From Lateolabrax maculatus (lineage: Eukaryota; Chordata; Actinopteri; Acropomatiformes; Lateolabracidae), in assembly GCA_031216445.1 (NCBI GenBank), contig CM062210.1, forward strand, positions 17,443,501 to 17,507,500: 64,000 nt of DNA, given 5' to 3'. Positions 44,281 to 56,693 of this stretch are shown here, piece after piece (within the stretch, counting starts at the first letter, position 1; each line of letters starts with the position of its first letter). The translations under genes and the position numbers were made by a program. The notes beneath the pieces were generated by a model. It saw nothing but the letters and a program-made list of their open reading frames with translations. It did no database searches and had not been told where the DNA came from.

Positions 44281-44513
44281 TAATTTTACTTCCAAAGCAT
44301 TACTTTTTAAACATATTGTCACGAAATGCATATTTTGTAGACTCTCACAGCAATATGTATGTATGAATGTAGAGAGACATGAAAAGGGGAAAGACGGGAG
44401 GAAAAAAGCAACAAAATAACAGCTACATCGTATGGGACTGTAGCTACCAAACAGCTAATTTTACTTCAAACGCATTACTTGTGTCAATTTTTTAATATAT
44501 TGTCCATATGGCA
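44281..44513. repeat. Imperfect direct duplication
   Basis: The words TAATTTTACTTCCAAAGCAT (44281) and TAATTTTACTTCAAACGCAT (44456) begin two similar stretches of about 50 bp, 175 bp apart and in the same orientation. They continue with ATATTGTC-containing sequence. It is an old local duplication. Confidence 0.6.
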
Positions 44514-44939
44514 TGTGAGAATTGTATTAGGGTAGACTTGGAAAGGCCCAAACCTTTCCTTTAAACCTACTTTTTAACCCTGTCATTTTACCTCCACTGA
44601 GGTGAATTGTCATCAGTGTTCAGTTCTCTCCAGTCTCTACTTGAGCAGGGTATCTGGTACTCTTTCCAGCCCTGCACCGGGGGAGTAGTGACAGGGGGAG
44701 AGGGATGTGGGCATGGGGGAGGAGGTGGAGGGTTAGTGTGGCAGTCTGGGACAGACAGACATAATTTAGACCAGAGGTGGAACCTGAGAGCCCTGCAGTC
44801 TGACAGGAAGCACTGGCTTAACTCCTGTCCCATTTAGATGACAGGAGGCCCGGGCTGGCCTGGCACGGGTTGGCTTTGATGGGACCTGGGCTAGCCTTAG
44901 CTCAGACCAAGACTCAATTGGACTGAAATATCCTACTAT

Positions 44940-45310
44940 TTATAAAGAAAATGAAAATAAAAATGTTTTGGAAGTTTTTGATTTGATTTTACAGGGGCTT
45001 AAAGGTATAGTTCGGCAGGCTATACCCGGGTCGGGCAGCAGTACCCCACCTGAGTCAAACCCACATCTTGTTTGGAGCCAGTCTCTGCCTTTTCTGTGAA
45101 ACACTGAGTGATTGACACCATCACTGATGTTCTTGTTAATAAGTCCATAAACAGTGTGAGCTGGCTGACTAACAGACTGGTGCCGTGTTAGAGCCTCTGT
45201 CTGGCACAGTGGAAAAGAACATGAAGCCCATTTAACTGTCTCTGCTTTTAATATGGTGTTGCACAGGGAATCAGCTCCTATTAAAATAAAATGCTGCATT
45301 TAAAGTCGAG
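44940..45310. repeat. Possible MITE or degraded repeat
   Basis: The segment begins near AAAGGTATAGTTCGGCAGGC. This is similar in style to dispersed elements of fish genomes that start with AAAGGTATAGTTC. No target-site duplication could be matched. Confidence 0.25.
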
Positions 45311-45654
45311 CTGTGTTGAGTCGAAAGAATCTACAGTGTAGTCTGGCGGCTTCGGAGACACGGGAGTCATGTAAAATCAGGTTTGTGAATACAGCTCGAG
45401 TTTTGTAAATGTTAGAAGTTCATATATGTCTCCCATGTGTGTATGACAGAGGCTTTACCATGATGTGGCGTTGCCTCGACTTTTAACAGGTGAGTCAAGT
45501 ATTTGGGTTGATTTAATGTTTCGTCAAATAAACACAAGGAACGTTAAAGCTTTCCAGTCCCTTTGTCATACTCACATAACGTCAGCACAGTGAGAAGTGC
45601 GAGTGTGTCTTTTAGCATTTAGGACACTTAGTCATTCACAGAGTTGGTCTGTTT

Positions 45655-45673
45655 TGTGTGTGTGTGTGTGTGT
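45655..45673. repeat. (GT)n microsatellite
   Basis: A short GT run of about nine units. Confidence 0.9.
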
Positions 45674-46029
45674 AGATGAGAGAAACACACAGTGCCCCTA
45701 CGAGTGGATTAGTGTGTGTGTATGTGTGTGAGTGACATATCCGCTGTTGGCTGGACCTTTCCGTTCTCACAGCAGCGTCCAGGAATTTTTCATCGTCCGT
45801 TTCCCTGGTTTTCGTGACCAGGGGGTGTGTGATGTCATCTCCATGAATTTCAAACACTATGACGGTTATTCCTGATTTCCTTTCTGGTGCTTTTTGCATA
45901 TAACCTTCCTGTAAAAAAAAAAATATAATTAAAACTGGCAGGAATTAAATCTCCGTATTTGCAGCTTTTAAAGGATCCTGTTGAAGTTGTGGCCGCTAAC
46001 ACTGCTAATACTATGCACAGCTGACCTCT

Positions 46030-46140
46030 TTTGTTTATATCTTATTTTATCCAAACTGTGTCCAATTACGTGCAGCTGCAACAATCCTGCTTCACCGCAA
46101 GGATCATTAAAGTTTCATCTAATCTCATCTCAACTCAATG
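46030..46140 (+). repeat. Possible LINE/SINE 3' tail
   Basis: AAGGATCATTAAAGTTTCAT is followed by degenerate CTAATCTCATCT units. This resembles the 3' end of L2/CR1-type LINEs or derived SINEs in fish (GGATCAATAAAG followed by a short tandem tail). Only the tail is visible and the 5' border is unknown. Confidence 0.45.
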
Positions 46141-46355
46141 AAGACCACATTGTTGCAGGAGGTCCTGCCTGTGTGTGTTTGGGTTGGCAGCGGCGGGACG
46201 GCGGAAACTCGGCGACAGCGGCGTGTCCCCGTCGTAGGGTCCCTGAGCAAAAGCCGAGTCAACAAGTGTGCGTGTTTGTGCAGGCAAATGAATAAGCGAA
46301 CAGAGGGGGTGGTGGGGAAGCCATGAGCGAGCTGAGTGGGACATGGCAGCAGCCC

Positions 46356-46478
46356 TATAAAACTGCAAACAGGAACCAGATGAGGTGCGATTAGTGCTGA
46401 CAGGCAGGCTTCCCCTCTCTCTGCCCCGCCGAGGAGGGAAGCTCAGTTCGGTCCGACCACAGACCCAAAACTGTCCCG
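46356..46478 (+). promoter_or_regulatory. Candidate TATA promoter and non-coding first exon
   Basis: A TATAAAA box (46356-46362) in a CCTATAAAAC context lies in GC-balanced sequence. About 115 bp further on is a strong splice donor, CCCG|GTAAGA (donor GT at 46479-46480), with a second possible donor (GTAACT) at 46487. Expected transcription starts about 25-30 bp after the TATA box, giving a putative first exon of about 90 bp, here 46387-46478, with no conserved ORF. No downstream coding exon was recognised within the window, so the gene, if real, extends further or is non-coding. Confidence 0.4.
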
Positions 46479-46479
46479 G

Positions 46480-49400
46480 TAAGACGGTAACTTTACATCG
46501 GGTCTCCCCAGCTGGGATCGAATTCGGTCAAACGGGTTGATTATGAGGTTAAATTGCACCGCTTTATAATGAGAACGAGCCTGTTATGTGATTCCGCGGA
46601 GGTCAGGATGTGACAGAGCGAGTACGGCTGTCTGTGTGTAAATGAAGAGGCGTCCCGGTGCCAAACTGTTGGATCCCAGCTGGATTATGGGTTGTAGAAA
46701 CAATTTGTCACTCATGCGTAAGCATCTGCAGCATCACCACAAGTCCAAGAGCTTTTCCTCCTGCTGCATTCATTTGCGCCGAATAAGAGCATCAGCAAAT
46801 GGCCCGACATGAAACATGAATTCATAACCACATTTTGGATCAATTTCCACATTTTCTCTCAGTTCCCATGGCCTCGCTGCGGTGAGGTTTCTGAACTCTC
46901 CTACTGAACGGTGCAGCAGTTGCACAATGAGGAGAGCTGTAGTGTGGTCCAAGACGCTGGGCCCCGGGCTGTACCGGCAAGCAAGAGCTCCCTCACAGCT
47001 ATTCTCTAATTAATTAGATTTGAGAGGCAGACACTGACACGACCAGGATAGGACGGTTCTCACGACCTGCGGAGAACTCCTCCGCGACGTGATCTGCTGA
47101 TGTATAATCAAATTTTGTTGATGTTGTTACCCCTTCATGAGTAGAGGTTGTGATTGGCATCAGTGAGCTGCAGAGGCTTTTCACTCCCGAGTATAACAGG
47201 ATTGGAAGCGAAGCTCAGCAAGAATAACACTTTGGCCTTTTTGTTGGGATATCTTGACTTATACAGGCCAGGGAAGATCTGGGATGTAAGACATTGCACA
47301 CGTTGTATCTGTTTTGGATCGAGGTAATAGAATAAGGCTTTTAGCCGTATTATCAGCAGGGCTCTAGGGATGGTAATGTGGGTCGATTGGTCCGTCCACC
47401 ACTGGGACATCCCAACAGCTACTGCATCGCTTGCCATAATATTCCTGTACAGACATCCAGGTGGTCCCATGACTTTTTATCTCCAGAAATCATTAGATTT
47501 AAAATGTCACTTTATCCAATACTTTGGTTTATGAACAAATACCAAGCAAAACTAACGACTTTCCCATCAGCCTCAGCTGCACTTTGAGTTTAGAGCTAAT
47601 CAGCAAATACTCGCATGCTAACAAACTAAACCAAGTCATTGAACATGGTAAATGTTTCCTGCTTCAAGTCGACCCGCTAACACTGTCATGTCAGCATGTT
47701 AATATTAGCATTTAGCTCAAAGCCCAGCTATGTGTGTGTAGTCTCACACAGCCGCTAATATGGCTGTCGGCTTGTTAATTGCTCAGTTAAGTTTAGGTTA
47801 GTTAATTGCTGGAATCTGGGAATGTGGCAACATCATTAAAAAGAAGTCCAACTGGGCAAGAAACACGAGCATTTACATCATTGGACAGGTTTTAAACAAA
47901 CCCCCAGGTTGGCCAAACTTATTTGGGGGAGAAAACAAATGCTCATGGCGACATTATGAGCCAAATGTCTGTTGTAAACATCCATCAGACAACAAACCAG
48001 CCTCCTGGTTCCACTTGGATCTACTGTACCAACATTTTGTGTTCCCAATTATTAGAATTATTTTTACTTCCAAATTAAAATCGCTAAAATAATCTAGTTA
48101 AACTCAGAGGGAAGATTAGTTCCTTTTCCACCAAATCTGACTGACGATTATAAATGGCCAGAACCTTGATGTCAGTGTGCTCGAGCTAGCTTTTGTCCAG
48201 ATGTTTCAGTGACCTTTCAACCTTCAAGACAACATCTCCAAACTCCAGCTCCGAACAATTAAGAGTACTTTCCTCATAACCTCATGAGTAACCCTGGAGG
48301 GTGACTTTCTATATTCAGTTATTTTCTTGCCATGTCTTGCATGCTGTTGATTAGACTCCCTCATATTTAGCAGTTTGGTGTTGTTCAGCTCCAGTAGCAG
48401 AGTGAGTGACAGGGGCCCGCTGAGTGCTCTGCTAATGAAACTCATTCCCCTGCATGTCTGTCTCCACGGTAGCTTTACCCCACCCCCCCCCCCCCCAAAC
48501 CAGCTCCCCATGTCTGCTGGCCACAACTCACAGCACAACTCCGGTCAACTCCTACCTGCTTCTCATAAAGCAGAGGAGCACTCACAGCCTCTGTTCTTTT
48601 CTCTGCAGTGGGTATTCTCCCGTTTCCTCCTTTTTTTTTTTTTCACCTGCATGAGGGAGAAGAGGAAAAGCTCCAGCAGGAGAGGAGGGTGTCGTCCATG
48701 TCGACAAGTAGTAAAGTCTGCTGGGTTGGTGGGCCCCATGTGGAAGGTCACTGGAAACAACAACATTACAGTCACTGAGAAAGTACATATCCTGACAAGT
48801 TGTTTGATCCAGTATTATATATACAATTCTTACGTTTCCTAAAACCAAAAAATTCAAATTAACCTGTGATGGGTTTTTTTTGTTTTTGTTAAGTGTAATT
48901 TTTCTTACTGTGTATTGATGGAATTCTGTACCTTCTACTGCCAAGCCAAAGATTATTCCCCCATGAAAGTTAGTTATTTCATTTTGACGTTTTCTCATAA
49001 TTTTGTGTTCTTTTTTTGGATCACAGAATGATTCATTCACGATCACAAGGAGGCGTTTTTTGTTATTCCTCCATGATCTCAACGTAACAAGCTGCCACAC
49101 CATTTTCTCATGATTGTTGAATAAATATCTAGTAGGTGCAACATAACGGTGGAACCTTTTCTGGTGGTCATCATCAAAGTCAATATGTCATAACAACAGT
49201 AAAACAAAGCCCTTTGTGCAGGTTCATAATGTACTCACTGTGATGTTGCTAAAGTAATTACTTTGTGATCACAACCTGTGACAAAAAAAATATAACCAGC
49301 ATGCCATCTATAACTCACTGCAGTTGTTTTTTGTAACAAAACCAGACTCTCAAATGTGTGAATCTACACCGTCTCAGTTAGTCAAAGAGGAAGGCTGAGC

Positions 49401-50230
49401 TTTGATTGCATCCATAACCACAAACGCTTACATGGCTACTGGTTGTGGCTGTGGCAGTAGCCATTTGCATGGCTGTAACATTAGCTGCGGCTGTGATTGT
49501 GAGCAGCTGGCTACTCACAGGAGATAATGCCAGACACTCCCGCCACGATCTGAACCTGGTTCTTCCATCAGATATGACAGATGCGTTAGCAGTTCACCCC
49601 AGGCGTTCAGGAATGGCTTCACCGCAGCGCTCAGCCATCTCGGCCATGTCAAAGCAAAACCCCTGCCATGTACTTACTATTACTATTACACACATTAAAA
49701 ACGTATGGATTGCGGCCTTGCTTATCATAAGAGCCATAACCACAACAACAGCAGCGCCCACAGCTATGGCCATGTTCATTGACTAATCCCAGCTACAGCC
49801 ACAGCAGTCAGCGAGTCATAATAATGAGCCTCAGTTAGTTTTCTCAACACAAGCTGCAAAGATACAGACCTGCACCCAAGTTACCTACCATGGTCTATTT
49901 TCAACCATCACTAACAGCACTTATATTTACCATTAGGCAAAGAGCCCAAGTGTAGGTCCAACACTGAGGACGCTTACCATTCTGCACCATTCACTTTTAT
50001 TTAACTTCTTCTGTCAGCAGTGGTGTGTTATGAGTCCATGATACAAATACTGCGCAAACTTATTTCTGCGAGCCAGGCTAACGAGTTTGCTGACTGACCT
50101 TTAGGAAGCTTGTTAGCACGGAGAGCTTTATTTTCCAACTCAGTAACTTTTTATTGAACTAAATGGTGTGTGATGGTGACCAGGGGAAGTAATCGGAACA
50201 GTAGGGAGAAACTCCGGGAGCTACTGCAGC
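46480..50230. other. Gene-poor DNA, no gene recognised
   Basis: Intergenic or intronic DNA with a poly-C run (about 48481-48496), poly-T runs and a degenerate Ala/Val-rich low-complexity frame near 49445-49786. No recognisable exon was found. Confidence 0.5.
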
Positions 50231-50809
50231 CAGTGTTGCCAACTCCTCAGTAAGGAAAGTAGCTATTGGCTGTCCTAAAAGTCTCTAGACGTATGATGTC
50301 ATCGCATAATTTGCATAACTGTAATGGCTGCTGTAGGAGAGAGGGATAACGCCGTGGGAGAGACAAAACGATAGTAAAAAACACCCTAAATATGATTAGA
50401 ACTACAAATGAATGAATTTCTTCTGTTGATTGTTGTTTTGTTTGTTTTTTGATTTATTTTAGTGTGACAGTGAAGAAACATTTACATTTACATCAGCAGC
50501 GGCTTTGTGCACGTGCAATTGATTTGCGGTGTGGACGGGAGTGTGGGACTCCTCTGTTCTCTGACTTGCAGCTGGGATGCTGCGCCAGGCTGCTGTGAGG
50601 CTGACCGGCGGAGGGGCTCCCGGCAGCACCCGCTGCTCATTGAGGACTGTAGTAACTGCAGAACAATACGTGCTTTCACGCCAGAGTCTCCAAAACACCA
50701 GAAAAAGTCACTAAATTTTGTTGCTAGTTGCTTTTGACAAAAAAAAGTCGCTAAGAGGATTTGGAAAGTCGCCAGATTTAGCGAGAAAGTCGCCAAGTTG
50801 GCAACACTG
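50231..50809. mobile_element. Non-autonomous hAT-like MITE
   Basis: A 579-bp element has matching ends. The left end CAGTGTTGCCAACTCC is the reverse complement (14 bp exact) of the right end AGTTGGCAACACTG. Flanking 8-bp sequences ACTGCAGC (50223-50230) and ACTGTGGC (50810-50817) differ only at one CpG-type position pair. An 8-bp target-site duplication is typical of hAT transposons. Just inside the right end is an AGTCGCTAAGAGG/GTCGCCAG pattern, also seen in fish repeats with this CAGTGTTGCCAAC terminus. There is no transposase inside. Confidence 0.8.
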
Positions 50810-50817
50810 ACTGTGGC

Positions 50818-51961
50818 TGACCGGTTCTAGCCAGGCCGGGCTGGTTCCCAGATACAGCAGTCCACCAACTAGCCATATGAGTAGTCACTACGTCACCAAG
50901 CTTCTGGCCGAGAGAATGTCACTTTGTGGTGTGTGCCACTCAAGACTGATAAAAGTAGGTAAGAGTATTTTCAATTACCAATTGGCTCTTAAAATTGACT
51001 TTATGAGCGTGTATGAATTCAGATTTTCACTGGAAAAGAAAAAGGCAAAGATTGAAGGAAGGAAGAAGTAAAATGAATGAAAAAACATAAAGAAAACAAG
51101 CACATGTAAAGAAAATGAGACGAAGGCCAGCAGTGTGCTTGCTGCAGGTAGACTGTCTCAGGCAGAGCAGAGACAGGAAGAAATTCCCGGCGGGAGGGCC
51201 GGCTCATTATGATATCCTGTTACAGCCTGGAGCAGCCTACCAGCTACAGTTTAGTAGACGTTAGAGACTCCTTCCCTCCCTCCCTCCCTCTGCCTGTCTG
51301 TCCCACACTGGACAGTTGCTGAACTTTCATGCAAATTAGACAAAGATGCAGAGGGTTCTCGTTGCTCATTTAAATGTGTTTTCACAACATTTTTGTCTCT
51401 TTTCTGTCCTTTTCCACCTATTGCAAACTGCTCTTCTCTGCTTTAACACCCGCCCTGCCTCCCTTCCTTCTCAGTTTTTATTGCACACAGTGATTATACA
51501 TCATTCAGACTGCCCTACCTTTTCATTTCCATGGAACCAAGTCCCTATTACACTCATCAAAGATGGGGAGTGGAGAGTGGCGGGGTTGGGAGGGGGACGC
51601 AGCTTTGGTTACAGTTCCAAACACCGCTAGACTTCCTGTTGCTGAGAAAGAGAGCCTTAGGAAAGCTGGAGGGATGTTTTGTTTTTTTCCCCCCCTCCGA
51701 ATGATAAAAGCCAATGTTTCCCAGACATGACGCGCATCTCCAAAATGGCTGTTCAAAGAATGCAGTAAAAGTCTGAAACAGATGCATCGCAGTGTGGTGA
51801 AGGCTGAGTTGTTTATACAGAGACACATCAAGGCGGTTAAAAACAGACATTACGACAACATCTCAGACAACATCTCCGAGGCCTCTGAAACATCCACTAA
51901 TTGTAATTGTAATCTCAGCTTTATCCTGATATAAGTTCATCAAATGAGGGTCATTAATATG
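50818..51961. other. Intergenic DNA, nothing recognised
   Basis: Mixed sequence with a (CCCT)n-like patch (about 51272-51291). No gene or named repeat was seen. Confidence 0.5.
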
Positions 51962-52311
51962 TTGAGCTTGTCAAATGGTTTGTGCATGCGTACAAAAGTT
52001 TTGTGAAGGCTATTTCGCTTGCCGTCAACGATGCTCCAGTGTGACTTCCTCTGACTGGATGGTCAGTGCTCAATGTCTTGATTGGCTAATCAGCTCAATG
52101 CGTAAAGACACATTTGTGCTCGTAACTCGTGGTTTGCAGCTTGTAACTTCAGTGTCGCATTCACAGATAGGAAGTTTGTGTGTCCATCTCTCAGACTTTG
52201 TGAAACCTCAGTGTTGAAAACATCCTGCACAAATTTTAATTCCACATGCACAAAATATTTCTACAGCTACAAAACCTTTTTACACATGCACAAACCATTT
52301 CACAAGCTCAA
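51962..52311. mobile_element. 350-bp MITE-like element with long terminal inverted repeats
   Basis: The left end TTGAGCTTGTCAAATGGTTT continues with GTGCATGCG. It is an imperfect reverse complement, over about 45 bp, of the right end ATGCACAAACCATTTCACAA followed by GCTCAA. Both boundaries lie next to an AATAT pentamer (51956-51960, with one extra base before the element, and 52312-52316), which may be a target-site duplication. The interior carries no transposase-like frame. The superfamily was not identified. Confidence 0.65.
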
Positions 52312-55300
52312 AATATTTATGACCTTCTTTTGATTCCATACAATAGCTTTTAATTATGAAGGTTCACGTTTCTGTCCTCTGTGATGACTCACCAGCACTG
52401 AAGCATCACTCCTTTCTTCACCCTTGACTCATAATCCCATTTGCAGCTCCTTCGGCCCCACCAGAAACATTTGTAATTTTATGTTTGCCATTAGCAGAGG
52501 TGCTGAGGGGCCCGAAAATGTAACAAGTTTTTTCGACGAAGCCGCAACTTTACGAGTTTTCTGGAGAAACTGCCACACAGTGAGATGCTGGGGGAGGCTG
52601 AGATGGTAGTTGAATATTCTTTCTTTTTTTTTTCTTCACGTGCTTGTGTGTGCATTTAGTGAATTCGTATAAATTCCATGCCCTGATTTGTTACCACAGA
52701 CGCCAAACCAAAGCGTAATTGCATGCAAGTTTATGAGATCCATTTGACATAGTGGGTGACTTGGCTAAATGAATGCGTGTGCGCCTGGGGGTGGGAAAGG
52801 TATATGAGATCCTCCTCTTCACAAACACACTCAGACATACAGTATGGACATTGAATGAAAGGCTTACATTGTCTGTAGCTGACCATGGTAATTCAGTAAA
52901 GGTTATGTGGGAGGCGTCAGAGCACAACGAGATTACGTCTACCCTGCCTTCCTGTTCCCTCATTTACTACCAAATTATGTGTAATAGTTAGGGGCTCCAT
53001 TGAATCAAGTCATTTGGGGGGTGGGTGGTGGTTAGTGAATGCCACCCAGCAGTCAGAAAGGAGAGAGCACCAGCTAACCAGCAATATGTGGCTTGAGTTT
53101 GTGGAATCATAAAATCAGTTCATGTAAGTAAACATTGGGTCTTTGGGATGGACAGTACTGGAAGTGATCCTCTGGTCGGTGGTGCAGCGTTGATGTGACC
53201 GCATTATGCCGTGACATCATGTGGATCAGGGTGGGGTCGGCAATCCCATCTGACGGAGTCATGCAGTACTACGCCATGTCCTCAGTCTGTTTGTGTGGCT
53301 GTAGACAGGAGTCGGATGAGTTTGGATCAAAATGGTAGCCGCTTGCACCCACAATCAAAGGGTCGGTCCATGCAGATGTTTTTGTGGTTTTTCGTTTAGG
53401 TTTTGAGATATGTGTGAGAGTTCTTCCTCTAATCCACATCAGAGGTGAAAGGAATGGCGCTTTGGGGGGGGTTGTAAAAAGCAGCGTCTTTCCAGATGAA
53501 ATGTCCCAATTATCTGTTGCGATAACAGATTGAAATGAATGACTGTGTTATACTATAGCAGAGTGGACGTTTGAGATGATCTGCTCATTGACTATCTGGA
53601 AACATTACAAGGCGCTCTGCTATATTATGAGCTTGTAAAAGGCCCAATCAAAAATCTTGTAGTTTCTGACACCTCTGTTGGACACATGTCTCTCCCTGGT
53701 GCTGTTTTCCATGGTACACTGCCAGAGGCGCTTGTTGTCATGATAATGTGTACCTCGCTCTGGCCTGGGAATGGTTTACCACGGTAATTAGTGTTTGGAA
53801 GCGGCACTGAAGAAATTAGAAAAAGCACCTGGTGACAAGCCCAACGTTCACACTCTCACACACACCTGGGGAGCCGAGGGTGGAACAACCGCTCGGAGTT
53901 TCAGGAGCCTTTTTTCCCCCTCTCTTCACAAACACACAGGCGTGAGAACAGCACCACCGGTGACCACTGCCCCATTCCCTCTGGGTAGGAGGTGCCCCCC
54001 CACCATCACACTTTCAGATACATGAAGGCGTTTGAACAATGACAGTTCTTTTCTGCAATCATTTTCCAGGAACAGAAGCTTTCTACCAAACTGTGTAATT
54101 CCAGCAGCTCCAGACCTGTCATTTAACCCCTGAGACTGGTTTCAACCGGCTCGACGGGACTTTCTGACTACTCTGACAGACAACGAAGAAATGCTGACTT
54201 AAAGCTGAAGCTCTTTTCTCTTTTCAGCCCTGTTGTGGTTTCCTTGGATGAATTTGATTCGTCAATAGGACACATCTATGAACTGACATCAAAGCCTTTA
54301 AAATCAAACTGAAAAAAGTCTTATTACTTTTTTTGCAACAAAATATTATGTTACTGTAATGACAATGCAGCATAAGTTTCTGTTTTTTCAAAAGACGATA
54401 AAATACTTTTACATTACCGGTGAAATTCTTAGATTATTTTGGTTTCAGTCAGAAACAATAAATCACGCCCCTTGGAGAACACTAAAGTAGTGAGTGCTAT
54501 CCCTGCAAAAAAATTCTCCTTTGTGTTTATTGCAATTTTAACCCAAAAATGTCATGTCAAAAATTTGCTTATTTAAATTTGACTTAGACAGAGAGCAGAT
54601 GGACAACACTCCACATGCCAGTGAGGGATTGCCTTCTCTGCTCCTGTCAGGTATCCAGCATTACCACATAGAAAATGATAATTTTAAAATCATTACACAC
54701 CAACTCTGGATCAAACCTCTATCCTCCGCCGCCGCTCGCTCGCAGACCTTTTGAGTGTCTGGGACAGCTTTTGCAGGTCCCGTCACCCTGTCATTTGAGC
54801 TGCTCCAACCTCAAGGCAACCTCTCATCTTCCCTCGTTTTCTCCACTCATTTTATCCTTGGGGCTCTGTTCCAGCGCCAGCTCATAATGGCCGTGCCACT
54901 AAACATAGACCCCTGGCGTTTACGCAGACAGAGACAGAGGTGAACATTTGCATGTGGTGCAGAGTGAGTGGTATACGGAGGTTAAGTCTGAGAGTGGCCT
55001 GCAGGCTCTTTGCAATGTTAGAGGAAGAATGTCCCGGACCATTACATTTGTTTAAGCCTTATTTAAGGTTTAAGAAGTGTCATTACTTGACATTATAAAT
55101 CATTATGGGATTTGGGGCTCCTTGAAGGCCACAGAAAGGGCTCTGTTCATCTTATGCTGTAATGCACAGAAAAAGTTGGTGTTCTCCACTGCCTGATTTC
55201 TACAGACTTCAGTTTTTGCTATGAACTGAGCCAAGTTTGGCACGTACTGCGTCTAAACATTAATAGCATTTTAGAGAATGACATACTGTACGCGCCAGTT

Positions 55301-55759
55301 ATTCTGCCCATAGGAAGCTGTAGCATGTAGGGCAGTGACGCTGGAGCTCATAAGCTCAATGTTTCCATTCCAGCAGAGCAGGATGATGTCAAAGCCTGAG
55401 GTGCCCAACATGAACATTATAGCGTTTGAATCTATTATTCTCTGAAGCAGTTATTGGCTCAGACACGGTCACGCTAACACAAAGGCAGGTTCCTGGTGAC
55501 TGAACTAAACCAACAACTACGCGACCAACAGCTTATATAGCAATCTTAATGAGTGATTGAGGGCCCTTAATATTTTCAAAAAAGATAGAGAGTCTGTATG
55601 TCTTGCTAAAAAAGAGCTCTTTTTTCCTAGTTTAAGAGAAGCCATCGTACAGGGTTTTGATTGGCCAGCAGAAACCTTCTAAGGCCCGGGTCATGGACGA
55701 TAAATCTGTGTCCACACAATGTAAATAAGTGTAGAGTGCTGCTCTGTTCACAATGCCCC

Positions 55760-55790
<31 letters not shown>

Positions 55791-55940
55791 CGCGTGTGTG
55801 TTTGCGTCACTGATGCTTCATCGGTGTGCGTGACGTGTTGAAGCGTAACAAGCTTGAAGCTCTCTGATTGTTTGCCCTTAGTGTTTTGTTTGTTCTGCCG
55901 GCTCCTCGCTTTCATTCCCTTGTTTGAAGAAAAAGAGAAC
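52312..55940. other. Gene-poor DNA, no gene recognised
   Basis: Intergenic sequence with a (GT)n/(GC)n tract at 55761-55801. No exon or RNA gene was found. Confidence 0.5.
55761..55801. repeat. (TG)n tract with CG steps
   Basis: About 14 TG units followed by TGCG and TGTG steps. Confidence 0.95.
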
Positions 55941-55942
55941 GG

Positions 55943-55975
55943 GAGAAGAAGAAGAAGAAGAAGAAGAAGAAGAAA
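55943..55975. repeat. (GAA)n repeat
   Basis: About ten GAA units with flanking purine-rich sequence. Confidence 0.9.
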
Positions 55976-55989
55976 AAGAAAGGGATGGC

Positions 55990-56150
55990 ACTGGGAAGTG
56001 ATTGAAGGGGCACGCGTTGGCAAATATTTACTGGCTGTCCAGTGGACTCCCCAGGAGGCCCGCTTAATGAAAGACAAGGGGTGTTTAGAGCAGGGCGCGC
56101 CGTTCAATTAGCATCTCCCACCAGCAGACAGTAGTTTGTGGACAAACTGA
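55990..56150. promoter_or_regulatory. Candidate conserved non-coding element
   Basis: Unique-looking sequence with fork-head-like AAATATTTACT (about 56023), a homeodomain core CAATTAGC (about 56105) and GCGCGCC. It is flanked by simple repeats. There is no coding signature. The call is inference from motif density and low repetitiveness. Confidence 0.3.
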
Positions 56151-56172
56151 ATTACTGTAGTGGGGGGGAGGG

Positions 56173-56321
56173 TTGTGTGTGTGTGTGTGTGTTTAAGATG
56201 TAAGCGCTGGTGTGTGTTAATTAAAGCATCTTACACATTCTTTCATTTTGAATTTGTGAGTGGTGTCCTCAGGGCGGGGCTGTGGTCGTAGGCTCTGCAG
56301 GGTCGGGGGAGGTATGTGCTG

Positions 56322-56354
<33 letters not shown>

Positions 56355-56651
56355 GTGGAGGAGGAGGGAGGGTCTTTCCAGCTCTTCATTATGTAAACAG
56401 TGTTTATGTTGTCCACTGAGAACCCCCAGAGGGATGTTTAGACAGAGGCCTTCATCAACTAACACTGAAGCCATTAGCAGCAGACACACACACTCACACA
56501 CACACACACACACGCACACACAAGGACACGCACGGGCCCATGCACACAGAACAAACACACTTTCATTCTTTCCCTCTTTCTTCTGGGGAGTTTTTGTTCA
56601 GCTGTTAAAGGGAGTAGCATGAAGATAAAGGAAGGAGCCACACTCACTTGA

Positions 56652-56693
<42 letters not shown>

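Noticed and set aside
49445..49786. Ala/Val-rich 113-codon open frame
   Set aside because: It comes from a degenerate GCT/GTA/ATA-rich repeat stretch, with comparable open frames on the other strand, no splice sites and no recognisable domain.
54068..54130. Possible exon after a TTTTCCAG acceptor
   Set aside because: The frame stops after a few tens of codons, has no donor and no recognisable similarity.
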